A program made the translations under genes and the position numbers. From Grimontia sedimenti (lineage in GTDB: Bacteria; Pseudomonadota; Gammaproteobacteria; Enterobacterales; Vibrionaceae), in contig NZ_JAALDL010000015.1 in NCBI RefSeq assembly GCF_011045095.1, positions 62,001 to 126,000 of the forward strand: DNA of 64,000 nt. Direction: 5' to 3'. Shown piece after piece: positions 27,267 to 35,674 of this stretch; positions within the stretch are counted from its first letter, which is position 1; each line of letters starts with the position of its first letter. The notes below the pieces were generated by a model that saw only the letters and a program-made list of their open reading frames with translations, ran no database searches and was not told where the DNA came from.

Positions 27267-28222
27267 AGTTCACTTCCTGTCACTGTCGATCCTTTCACAT
27301 CCAATCGACAGATGTGGACAAATCCTTCTTCGTTCTGAACGTAATTTTCCTCTAGCCACTTCGCTACGCGCTCTGCCACGGCTTTATCATCCGTGATGCT
27401 AAACAGCGTCGGGCCCGAACCTGAGATACCGGTCGCCAGTGCGCCTGCATCTTCCGCGTAGTGTCTGGCTTCGGCGAAGCCCGGCAGCAATTTCTCGCGG
27501 TAAGGTTCAGCAACCACGTCCTTGATCATGCTCGCAGCAAGTTGTGGCTGGCCAGAATAACAGCCATGGATAAAGCCTGCCAGATGGCGACCGTGATTAA
27601 TCACATCCTGACGACGATATTGTGCAGGCAAAATCGCGCGCGCCTCCGCCGTCGGTACTTTGATACCCGGGTACGCCATTACCCAGTACCACTCGTCAAA
27701 GCAAGGCACTTCCTGACTGATGATTCCCATTTGTTCAACCATCAACTGCAGGCCACCCAGATAACATGGCGCTACATTATCGTAGTGAAGACTACCGGAA
27801 ATCGCGGCTTCCATCTCGCCCATCAGCGCCAGCAAAGTGGTTTCGTCCAACGCTTCATCATGGAACTTATTCAGGGCATCAAGAGCGGCAACGATAGAAC
27901 AAGCACTGGAACCCAAGCCTGAACCGATAGGCATGTTCTTTTCGAGCGTCATGGTGACGTGACGAACAGGCTGTCCCAACTTTTCCATTTCACGGGAGAA
28001 GACCACGAAGCTCTGATAAACGATGTTCTCTTCCTGATCTTTCGGCAGCTTATCAACAAAACTACCGACGCAGTTCAAGGTAAAGGGTACATCACCACCA
28101 TCTTCCACTTTCACGCGATCGCCAAGCAAAGTGCCGTCGATGGGCGACACAGCGGCGCCCAATACATCAAAACCGACACTGACGTTACCGATTGAAGCCG
28201 GTGCGTAAACAACAACGCTCAT
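27263..28222 (-). CDS. thrB: Homoserine kinase
   Basis: ThrB phosphorylates homoserine with ATP. It is a GHMP-family kinase; the glycine-rich loop [17 protein letters not shown] and the C-terminal motif [13 protein letters not shown] are present. I start at ATG 28222, one base after the thrA stop codon (28224-28226), with family-like [19 protein letters not shown]; a longer in-frame reading from 28246 would overlap thrA needlessly. The 319-residue product is slightly longer than the E. coli enzyme (310). It overlaps thrC by four bases. The tight spacing argues for coupled translation through thrABC. Confidence 0.97.
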   Translation of the reverse strand: MSVVVYAPASIGNVSVGFDVLGAAVSPIDGTLLGDRVKVEDGGDVPFTLNCVGSFVDKLPKDQEENIVYQSFVVFSREMEKLGQPVRHVTMTLEKNMPIGSGLGSSACSIVAALDALNKFHDEALDETTLLALMGEMEAAISGSLHYDNVAPCYLGGLQLMVEQMGIISQEVPCFDEWYWVMAYPGIKVPTAEARAILPAQYRRQDVINHGRHLAGFIHGCYSGQPQLAASMIKDVVAEPYREKLLPGFAEARHYAEDAGALATGISGSGPTLFSITDDKAVAERVAKWLEENYVQNEEGFVHICRLDVKGSTVTGSEL

Positions 28223-28223
28223 C

Positions 28224-30683
28224 TTATACCCCCAGTTTCCAGCCAAGTGTACGCATCAAGTCTGCAAACACACCTGCCGCTGTCACGGCAGTACCTGCAC
28301 CGTAGCCTCGCAGTACCAATGGGATTGGCTGGTAGTAACGGCTGTAGAAAGCCAGCGCGTTCTCACCTTCCTTGATTTTGAACATAGGGTCGTCAGCATC
28401 CACCGCCTGGATTTTCACTGAGCACTTGCCGTTCTCGATGCTACCCACATAACGCAGCACTTTACCTTCGGCACGCGCATCGCTCGCCAACTTCTCGAAG
28501 TAAGCGTCAGCTTCCGGCAGTTTTGCCATAAAGGCTTCTACATCGCCTGAGGCGTCAAAGCCTGGTGGCAGTGCTGGCTCAACTTCAACATCTTCCAGCT
28601 CAAGGTGCATACCTGCTTCACGGGCAAGGATAAGAAGCTTACGCGCCACATCCATGCCAGAGAGGTCGTCACGTGGATCCGGTTCAGTGAACCCGCTCTC
28701 ACGCGCGGCTGTCGTTGCTTCACAGAAGCTCTGACCTTCGTCGAGCTTACCGAAGATGTGAGATAGAGAACCGGACAGGATGCCGGTGAACTTCTCGAGC
28801 TCGTCACCTGCAGCAATCAGGTTTTGGAGGTTTTCGATGACTGGCAGGCCAGCGCCCACCGTGGTGTCGTACATGAACTTACGACGGGTCGCACGTGCAG
28901 ACTTACGTAGCTGCTGGTAGTACGCCATGCCCGCCGTGTTGGCTTTTTTGTTCGGCGTGATGACGTGGAAGCCCGCAGACAGGAAATCAGCGTATTGATC
29001 TGCAATGCCCTGCTCAGAGGTACAGTCGATAAACACAGGGTTGATGATGTGATTTTGCTGAACCAGACGCACCATACGAGGCAGGCTGAACGGCTCGTCC
29101 GCTTTCGCCAGCTCATCACGCCAGTTGTTCAAGTCGATACCTTTGCTGTTCAGCAACATACCGCGGCTGTTTGCCATGCCGCAGACGCGGATAACAATCC
29201 CCTGGTCGGCCAGTTTCGCCTGCTGGCGTTTCACTTGCTCAACCAGCTCGCCGCCGACACCACCAACACCGACCACAAACACATCCAGGTAGTGGTTAGA
29301 ATTAAAGAGGTTTTCGTGACACGCTTTCACCGCTTCAGACACGCTATCATCCGGGATAACCGCAGAGATTGAACGCTCAGAAGAACCCTGCGCAATCGCG
29401 ACGATATTAACGTTGACTTCTGCCAGTGAAGTAAAGAACTGAGATGCCACGCCTTTCGAGGTGCGCATCGCGTCACCCACCAGCGACACAATGGCTACGT
29501 TATCAACGAAGTCCACAGGCTCAAGCAAGCCGTCTTTTAATTCCAGCTCAAAGCTTTCCTGCAGAACGCGTTGTGCCATTGGTTTGTCTTCCGCTTCGAT
29601 ACAGAAGCTGATGCTGTATTCAGAAGAGGATTGGGTAATAAGAACAACGGAAACACCCGCAGCTGACATGGCACCGAATACACGGGCAGCCATGCCGACC
29701 ATACCTTTCATGCCTGGACCTGAGACATTCACCATGCTCAGTTTGCTTAACGTGGTGATCCCTTTCACTGCCAAGTTGTCTTCACCGCTGTCGTTGCCGA
29801 TCAAAGTACCTGCACCCTGTGGGTTAGCGGTGTTTTTGATCAGACAAGGAATATGGAAACGTGCGATTGGAAGAATAGTTTTCGGGTGAAGCACTTTTGC
29901 ACCGAAGTAAGAAAGCTCCATGGCTTCCTGATAACTTAGAGATTTAAGCAGTGTCGCGTCTGGCACCAAACGTGGGTCACAGCTGTAAACGCCGTCCACA
30001 TCCGTCCAAATCTCACAGCATTCAGCGCGGACACACGCCGCCAACACGGCTGCAGAGTAATCAGAACCATTACGACCAAGGGTAACCAGCTCACCTTTTT
30101 CGTTAGAAGCGGTAAAGCCAGGCATCAAACCGATATGTCCGGCAGGAATTGGCTCTTTTTTGAAGCGCTCAGAAGACACTTCAATATCAACAATACCTTC
30201 TACATAGTCGCCTTTAGACAGCAGGTATTTAACTGGATCGATAACGAAAGTGTTGTAGCCACGGGCTTCAAGCAACGCAGACATGGTTGCAATAGAAAGG
30301 CGTTCACCTTTACTGATGATGCGAGAGTATATGTTGTCAGGACAGAGCCCCAACAGTGCAATACCATGGATGTATTGCTTTAACTGGTTCACAGAGCGCT
30401 CTAGCTTGTCATGGAGAGAAGCTTTATCGATGCTTGGCTCCATTTCCTCCAGTCCGTCAAACAAAGCAGAAAAGATCTTCCTGATCTCAGCCACCTGGAT
30501 CTCAGCTTCGCCATGTTTGACTGTGTTATCGATCACATCAACCAACAGGTTAGTGATCTTAGCAGGGGCGGACAGTACCGCCGATACCTCGCTTTGGCAG
30601 GTATTGCTGGTGATGATCTCTGCTGCGCGGCTGAATTTCTCAGCATTTGCCAGCGAAGTACCACCAAACTTTAATACTCGCAT
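28224..30683 (-). CDS. thrA: Bifunctional aspartokinase I / homoserine dehydrogenase I
   Basis: ThrA catalyses the first and third steps of the aspartate pathway to threonine. The aspartokinase domain is N-terminal ([17 protein letters not shown], about 1-290), followed by paired ACT regulatory domains (about 310-460, with [14 protein letters not shown]), and the homoserine dehydrogenase domain (about 465-819) with its NADP motif [13 protein letters not shown]. The start is ATG 30683 with GGAGGAAAGG; a TTG four codons upstream overlaps the Shine-Dalgarno and is rejected. Length is 819 against 820 in E. coli. Expression is controlled by the thrL attenuator just upstream; threonine inhibition is expected from the family. 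Confidence 0.98.
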   Translation of the reverse strand: MRVLKFGGTSLANAEKFSRAAEIITSNTCQSEVSAVLSAPAKITNLLVDVIDNTVKHGEAEIQVAEIRKIFSALFDGLEEMEPSIDKASLHDKLERSVNQLKQYIHGIALLGLCPDNIYSRIISKGERLSIATMSALLEARGYNTFVIDPVKYLLSKGDYVEGIVDIEVSSERFKKEPIPAGHIGLMPGFTASNEKGELVTLGRNGSDYSAAVLAACVRAECCEIWTDVDGVYSCDPRLVPDATLLKSLSYQEAMELSYFGAKVLHPKTILPIARFHIPCLIKNTANPQGAGTLIGNDSGEDNLAVKGITTLSKLSMVNVSGPGMKGMVGMAARVFGAMSAAGVSVVLITQSSSEYSISFCIEAEDKPMAQRVLQESFELELKDGLLEPVDFVDNVAIVSLVGDAMRTSKGVASQFFTSLAEVNVNIVAIAQGSSERSISAVIPDDSVSEAVKACHENLFNSNHYLDVFVVGVGGVGGELVEQVKRQQAKLADQGIVIRVCGMANSRGMLLNSKGIDLNNWRDELAKADEPFSLPRMVRLVQQNHIINPVFIDCTSEQGIADQYADFLSAGFHVITPNKKANTAGMAYYQQLRKSARATRRKFMYDTTVGAGLPVIENLQNLIAAGDELEKFTGILSGSLSHIFGKLDEGQSFCEATTAARESGFTEPDPRDDLSGMDVARKLLILAREAGMHLELEDVEVEPALPPGFDASGDVEAFMAKLPEADAYFEKLASDARAEGKVLRYVGSIENGKCSVKIQAVDADDPMFKIKEGENALAFYSRYYQPIPLVLRGYGAGTAVTAAGVFADLMRTLGWKLGV

Positions 30684-30740
30684 CCTTTCCTCCAATTCCT
30701 TCCAGAACTCGCAAATTCAATAATAAAGGGGTTAAAAAAA

Positions 30741-30766
30741 AGCCCGTACCTTGTTGGGTACGGGCT
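30741..30766 (-). terminator. thr operon attenuator (rho-independent)
   Basis: AGCCCGTACC / GGTACGGGCT, a perfect 10-bp stem with a 6-base loop, is followed on the coding strand by a run of T at 30734-30740. It lies between the thrL stop and thrA. Confidence 0.92.
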
Positions 30767-30788
30767 TCTTTTTAAAATTCTGTGCATG

Positions 30789-30860
30789 TCAGCCCGCACC
30801 CGCACCAAAGGTGTTGGTAATAATGGTGATAATGGTTGTAGTGCCGACTGTTTTAAGCAT
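30789..30860 (-). CDS. thrL: thr operon leader peptide ThrL
   Basis: A 23-codon leader peptide begins at ATG 30860 and stops at TGA 30791-30789. Its core reads T-V-G-T-T-T-I-I-T-I-I-T-N-T: seven threonine and four isoleucine codons within 14 residues. This is the classic control signal for thr attenuation: when charged tRNA-Thr or tRNA-Ile is scarce, the ribosome stalls here and the downstream terminator (30741-30766) does not form. The start has an AAGGTTAAAAAGCC leader with AAGG as Shine-Dalgarno. The peptide has no other known role. Confidence 0.95.
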   Translation of the reverse strand: MLKTVGTTTIITIITNTFGAGAG

Positions 30861-31092
30861 GGCTTTTTAACCTTCCGTGCTGCGTTTTTATAACCTTTAC
30901 CGAACAAGGGTATCAAGGTCAACAAAAATTTAAGTTATCTCTCAAAAAAACGCTTCATTTCGCAAGTATTTCTAACGAATTTAAAAGATGAGAAACCGCA
31001 CCATTTACCAGCATCTTCCTTGCTAAGAAGGGTTAAGGCAGACATAGTTAGTTGAATTGGACAGAAAATCAGCAACCGCGAAGGAGGGAACC

Positions 31093-32808
31093 ATGGCAGT
31101 TGCGATGGAAGAATTGGTCGCCCAGACCATATTGCAAGGCTCTGACGCCATGTATGGCCGATTTTTAGATGTCACGGCTGGGGCACAGGAAAGGTTTGAG
31201 GCGCGCGACTGGAAAAGCGTGCAGAAAGCCCTGAAAACCCGCATTAACTTTTATGACCACCACGTGGGTCTTGTCAGCCAGCAATTGAAAACCATGCTGG
31301 GAAGACAACACGCCACCCGTTCCTTCCTGATGGCGGTAAAAGCGGAGTACAGTCGCCTATTGGATGATTACCCCCGCTATGACATAGCAGAAAGCTTCTT
31401 TAACTCTGTCTATTGTCGGATGTTCGATCACCGCAACATCCGCCGTGAGAAGTTGTTTGTAAACAGCTCTCAAGGTGGCCGCATTCCAAAGTACCCAACG
31501 CCATTACTCAAGCGTTACTCTTCCGACAGAAAGCTAATCCAAACCATAGAGCGTGTTCTTGATGACACCCCTTTCACTATGCCGTGGGTCAACAAGGCAA
31601 GGGACATTCACCGTATTGTCGAAGCCATGCAACGCAGGCTGGGGCCGCAATTAACTGAAGAAGTCACCATCGACATGGTGCGCGAACCTTTTTACCGGAA
31701 TAAAGCCGCCTACCTAATTGGACGCATAGATATGGCGAATCAGGTTCGCCCCTTGGTGTTGCCCATTCTGGTGAACTCAAAAGGCGAGTTGTATGTTGAT
31801 GCCTGTATTACTGACTCTGACGAGCTCAGCGTGATCTTTGGCTTTGCCCGCTCTTACTTTATGGTGTTCGCCCCTGCACCTGCTGCGTTGGTTGATTTTC
31901 TTAACCTTCTGATGCCCCATAAAACGCCAGCCCAACTCTACACGGCGATTGGATGTCAGAAACACGGTAAGACTGAGCTCTACAGGGAGTTCCTTCACCA
32001 TATCGAATCTTCTGATGATCAGTTCGTTATTGCACCGGGGATCAAAGGGATGGTCATGTCGGTGTTCACGCTGCCATCTTATGGCTTTGTCTTTAAGATC
32101 ATCAAAGATAGATTCGCCCCGCAGAAGGACATCACCCACGCGGTAGTCAAAGAGAAATACCGCTTGGTTAAAGAGCATGACCGGGTTGGACGCATGGCCG
32201 ATACCCTGGATTATCGCAACTTCATTTTCCCGAGAGAACGTTTTAGCGAAGAGTTGATTGAAGAGTTACTTGAGGTCGCACCATCACTGATCAAACTGAC
32301 CAAAAATGAAGTCCATATTCGCCACCTCTATATGGAACGCAGGATGATCCCGCTTAATATCTACCTTGAGCAGGCAGATGACGATGAGTTGAGAAATGCT
32401 GTTCAGGAATATGGCGACGCAATCAAACAGCTGGCTGCGGCCAATATTTTTGCCGGTGACATGCTGTTCAAGAACTTTGGTGTATCGCGTCACAGCCGGG
32501 TGATCTTCTACGATTACGATGAGATTTCTTATCTGACCGAAGTGAATTTCCGCAAAATTCCGCCACCTCGCTTCCCTGAAGACGAAATGGCTGCGGAGCC
32601 TTGGTATAGCGTGGGAGAGTTTGATGTATTTCCGGAAGAATTCCGCACTTTCCTGCTCATTAATCCAAAGATCCGTGCTCTGTTCGACGAGCTTCATTCC
32701 GATCTCTTTGATGCAAGCTACTGGAAAGACCTGCAAGAGAACATCAAACAAGGTCAATTTAACGACGTATTCCCTTATAGCGATGAGTGTCGTTTCACGA
32801 ATCAGTAA
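31093..32808 (+). CDS. aceK: Isocitrate dehydrogenase kinase/phosphatase
   Basis: AceK phosphorylates and dephosphorylates isocitrate dehydrogenase, which steers carbon between the TCA cycle and the glyoxylate shunt. The 571-residue product is close to E. coli AceK (578). The kinase-like nucleotide region [23 protein letters not shown] is present, as is the catalytic region [23 protein letters not shown]. The start is ATG 31093 behind a perfect AAGGAGGG; a TTG at 31057 is in frame but has no ribosome site. In E. coli it closes the aceBAK operon; here aceB and aceA are not adjacent and the gene stands alone. Confidence 0.97.
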   Translation: MAVAMEELVAQTILQGSDAMYGRFLDVTAGAQERFEARDWKSVQKALKTRINFYDHHVGLVSQQLKTMLGRQHATRSFLMAVKAEYSRLLDDYPRYDIAESFFNSVYCRMFDHRNIRREKLFVNSSQGGRIPKYPTPLLKRYSSDRKLIQTIERVLDDTPFTMPWVNKARDIHRIVEAMQRRLGPQLTEEVTIDMVREPFYRNKAAYLIGRIDMANQVRPLVLPILVNSKGELYVDACITDSDELSVIFGFARSYFMVFAPAPAALVDFLNLLMPHKTPAQLYTAIGCQKHGKTELYREFLHHIESSDDQFVIAPGIKGMVMSVFTLPSYGFVFKIIKDRFAPQKDITHAVVKEKYRLVKEHDRVGRMADTLDYRNFIFPRERFSEELIEELLEVAPSLIKLTKNEVHIRHLYMERRMIPLNIYLEQADDDELRNAVQEYGDAIKQLAAANIFAGDMLFKNFGVSRHSRVIFYDYDEISYLTEVNFRKIPPPRFPEDEMAAEPWYSVGEFDVFPEEFRTFLLINPKIRALFDELHSDLFDASYWKDLQENIKQGQFNDVFPYSDECRFTNQ

Positions 32809-33056
32809 AAATGAGACGCTGAGCAATCGGCGTCAATTTTTTAACACAATATAGGCATGCCACTTGCTTGATAATTAACCGCCAAACGCATTCGACGAAA
32901 AATTGCCGCATGCACAACGCGGTGTTGTAACCGACTGAATATACAGGCAGGGTGAGAGGGGAACCGAAATTTACCGAACTCTCTTTATCAAAAACAAAAC
33001 AAGTGAACTAGACTGAAAACTCAGTCTAATAAGAACGAATCAGGGAAGGTGGCATA

Positions 33057-33530
33057 ATGAAAAAAATCCTGCTCGCCGTTACCCTGCAATCAGTGGCGTT
33101 TTTTGCATTCGCGCAGGGTTCGTTACCGCTGTATGAATACGATGACGGAAACCAGAAAGCCTGGTTTTCGAGCTCTATTACAACTGGCAATCAAAGCTAT
33201 GACAGTTGGACCATCAGTTCTGGTTATCACTATCCGGTGCTGAAAAACGTGAACGTGTATCTGGGAACTGAAGTCACGACTGAAACTAATCACAGTGCCA
33301 GCAGCAAAGGGTTGCTCAGTGGTATCCAGTACAACTTTAACGAAAAGCTAAGTATCGGCAGTTCCGTTCAGGCTGAACGCATCAATGAAGAAACCATCGG
33401 TGTAGTGGGAATGAGCAGCCAGTTACGTCTGACAGACAAGCTCAATCTGGAAGCCAAGTTCGATTACAACCTCAACCAGACACCTGCAGCCTCTGCCAAT
33501 TATCAACTTGGCGTGGGTTATCGTTTCTAG
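33057..33530 (+). CDS. Small secreted beta-barrel outer-membrane protein, unknown function
   Basis: A 157-residue protein with a clear signal peptide (MKKILLAVTLQSVAFFAFA, cleavage before QG). The mature part alternates polar and hydrophobic residues in strands such as WTISSGYHYPV, NVNVYLGTEV and KLNLEAKFDYNL, and the protein ends in LGVGYRF, an aromatic C-terminal beta-signal recognised by the BAM complex. This suggests a small outer-membrane barrel of about eight strands. I do not recognise a named family. GGAAGGTGG precedes the ATG. It lies alone between aceK and the RraA-fold gene. Function is not proposed. Confidence 0.75.
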   Translation: MKKILLAVTLQSVAFFAFAQGSLPLYEYDDGNQKAWFSSSITTGNQSYDSWTISSGYHYPVLKNVNVYLGTEVTTETNHSASSKGLLSGIQYNFNEKLSIGSSVQAERINEETIGVVGMSSQLRLTDKLNLEAKFDYNLNQTPAASANYQLGVGYRF

Positions 33531-33548
33531 CCCAATCTGCTGCAAAGA

Positions 33549-33574
33549 GAAAAACCGCCTGTTGGCGGTTTTTT
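33549..33574. terminator. Bidirectional terminator after the small barrel gene
   Basis: AACCGCC / GGCGGTT with a TGTT loop, A-run before and T-run after. It also serves the convergent RraA-fold gene. Confidence 0.86.
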
Positions 33575-33596
33575 CGTTTCAGGCTTCAAACAACTT

Positions 33597-34091
33597 TTAA
33601 GATGGCTCGCCAAACTCTAGCGGGTGCTGGCTGATCATCACACCATTAAGATCAGCAAACAGATAATCCCCAGGAGAGATGGGAACCCCTTCAATACGGA
33701 GCTGAACATCTTCATCACCCAGACCACGCTTTTCTGTTTTGATCGGGCAAACGCCCAAGGCTTTTACGCCAAGCGCCATCTCACTTAATGCACCTGCATC
33801 ACGGACAGCACCATAGATCACTATGCCTTCCCAACCATTTTCTACCGCTCGCTCGGCCAGCAAGTCGCCCAGTAAAGCTTTATTGAGATTGCCATGTCCA
33901 TCCACGACCAAAACGCGGCCCGCACCGGGCTTACCCAGAATGTCACGCACCTTGGAGTTGTCTTCATAGCAACGAAGCGTTTCCACCCGGCCAAAGAAAA
34001 CGTGCTTTCCACCAAAATCTCGCCACTGAACAGGTACCCATTGCACTTCATCGCCATATGCATCACTGATATCAGGCAGTAAGTCTTCCAT
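33597..34091 (-). CDS. RraA-fold protein, putative HMG aldolase or RNase E regulator-like
   Basis: A 164-residue protein of the RraA / 4-hydroxy-4-methyl-2-oxoglutarate aldolase fold. Motifs are NFGG-like DFGGKHVFFGRVETLRCYEDN, GRVLVVDGHGN and WEGIVIYGAVRDAGAL. E. coli RraA has GAVRQ at the last site, whereas class II aldolases use the Arg-Asp pair, and this protein reads GAVRD. So it may be an aldolase or an oxaloacetate decarboxylase rather than an RNase E inhibitor; both annotations are used for such vibrio proteins. The start is ATG 34091 with GAGGAGG. It is transcribed alone, towards the barrel gene. Fold is certain, activity open. Confidence 0.85.
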   Translation of the reverse strand: MEDLLPDISDAYGDEVQWVPVQWRDFGGKHVFFGRVETLRCYEDNSKVRDILGKPGAGRVLVVDGHGNLNKALLGDLLAERAVENGWEGIVIYGAVRDAGALSEMALGVKALGVCPIKTEKRGLGDEDVQLRIEGVPISPGDYLFADLNGVMISQHPLEFGEPS

Positions 34092-34836
34092 GCTTCCTCC
34101 TCTCAAGTATCTGTATCAAGCTAGCAAGATCCGCCCGCTTCGCCTTTCCCAACTTCCATAAAGCTGGCATAGCTCACTCAAACTTTGGTGTTAGTGACAA
34201 AGTGGGATTGAGTTGTGGTCAATTTCGGAAACTTACACATAGTTCCAAGTAACTCTTGGATATAAAGGGAAAAAGCATGTGTGTAACGGTACGCAATTTT
34301 CTCCATTTTAGGCGTGACTGGCAGAATGCTCTCAACAGGAGATAGTTGACCGGTATGCAACAAAATGGTCTGATAAAAGCGTTTTTACACAATATTCACA
34401 CCTGTGGTAATAGTACGAAAAAGTTAATTCGAGTTTGTAAAATTCCGCGGAGTTTTTAAACCAGAATTCCACCAAATGCGACCACAGAGGGCGAGATTGA
34501 CGTATATCAATAAAGATTGAAAAAAGTTGCGTTGATTTATTACTAAATATTGTTAGCACGCTGTTAAATGAATACAATCAGCGCTATCCAAAGGATTAGC
34601 TGGTCAAAATGAGTTGACCAGTAGTATGCAGGGCGAAAAATCGCAACTGCAACCAGCTTCTCTAGGGATGGCGTTTGTATCAGGAAAGTATGCTCGTAAA
34701 GCGCATCAATCGGTTTGATATACTTTTCCTGTTTGTAAATTTTCTTCACAGGGTCGATAAGACACTGTGGTTGATTGGGGAGACGCCTTTTCGCTGTCCC
34801 CAGTACCAGATTCCTTAAAGAAATTAGGTAACGCCA
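34092..34836. other. Long arcA upstream region with several dyads
   Basis: About 745 bases without a credible gene. The arcA-proximal part (34600-34801) contains several hairpins, listed separately. A 30-codon ATG frame at 34626-34718 has no Shine-Dalgarno and is not called. Confidence 0.5.
34600..34801 (+). promoter_or_regulatory. Structured 5' leader of arcA
   Basis: Seen directly: CTGGTCAA/TTGACCAG (34600-34621), CAGGAAA-GTAT/ATACTTTTCCTG enclosing an ATCAA/TTGAT hairpin (about 34680-34731), and GGGGA/TCCCC (34777-34801). The last ends 35 bases before the arcA start. No T-run follows any of them. It may be a regulatory leader or promoter operators. Confidence 0.4.
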
Positions 34837-35556
34837 ATGCAAACCCCTCACATTCTGATTGTTGAAGACGAACACGTAACTCGTAATACGCTGAAAAGCA
34901 TCTTCGAAGCAGAAGGTTATACCGTTCTGGAAGCCAACGATGGCGAAGAAATGCATCAAGTGCTTTCTAACAATCAGGTTCACCTGGTTATCATGGACAT
35001 CAACCTGCCTGGTAAAAACGGCCTTCTGCTAGCTCGTGAACTGCGTGAGCAAGGTGACATGGCGCTGATGTTCCTGACCGGTCGTGACAACGAAGTTGAC
35101 AAGATCCTGGGTCTGGAAATCGGTGCGGATGACTACATCACCAAACCATTTAACCCACGCGAACTGACTATCCGTGCACGTAACCTGCTGACCCGTGCGA
35201 TGAGCCAAGGCGCACTGCCAGAAGACAAGCGTTCTGTTGACCGTTATGTGTTCAATGGCTGGACGCTGGACATCAACAGCCGTTCACTGATCAGCCCAGA
35301 CAGCGAACAGTTCAAACTGCCACGCTCTGAGTTCCGTGCACTGCTGCACTTCTGTGAAAACCCGGGCAAAATCCAAACCCGTGCAGATCTTCTGAAGAAG
35401 ATGACTGGACGTGAGTTGAAACCACACGACCGTACTGTTGACGTGACTATCCGTCGTATCCGTAAGCACTTTGAGTCTTTCGGTGACACACCGGAAATCA
35501 TCGCGACGATTCACGGTGAAGGTTACCGCTTCTGTGGTGAGCTGGAAGAAGTCTAA
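34837..35556 (+). CDS. arcA: Aerobic respiration control response regulator ArcA
   Basis: ArcA is the OmpR/PhoB-type response regulator that, when phosphorylated by ArcB under low oxygen, represses respiratory and TCA genes and activates fermentation genes. The receiver domain has acidic residues E10/D11, phospho-acceptor D54 ([12 protein letters not shown]) and K in ITKPFNPRE. The winged-helix domain covers about 135-235 and ends [13 protein letters not shown]. Length is 239 (E. coli 238). It is convergent with arcB, so the partner genes are neighbours here although they are far apart in E. coli. A long structured leader precedes it. Confidence 0.98.
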   Translation: MQTPHILIVEDEHVTRNTLKSIFEAEGYTVLEANDGEEMHQVLSNNQVHLVIMDINLPGKNGLLLARELREQGDMALMFLTGRDNEVDKILGLEIGADDYITKPFNPRELTIRARNLLTRAMSQGALPEDKRSVDRYVFNGWTLDINSRSLISPDSEQFKLPRSEFRALLHFCENPGKIQTRADLLKKMTGRELKPHDRTVDVTIRRIRKHFESFGDTPEIIATIHGEGYRFCGELEEV

Positions 35557-35577
35557 TTTCTTCCGGAAAGCGTATAA

Positions 35578-35605
35578 GAAAGGCCTGCAATGCAGGCCTT
35601 TTTGT
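35578..35605. terminator. Terminator of arcA
   Basis: AAGGCCTGCA / TGCAGGCCTT followed by TTTTTG, 22 bases after the arcA stop. The A-run on the left may help terminate arcB in the other direction. Confidence 0.82.
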
Positions 35606-35674
35606 TATCTGAAAGTCTTTTATTAAAGAAAAGGAACCTCGAAATTTAAGCTCCTTCTCCTAACTTGTTAGCGG

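Noticed and set aside
34626-34718. 30-codon upstream ORF in the arcA leader
   Set aside because: No ribosome-binding site, and it overlaps hairpin sequences; not supported without conservation data.
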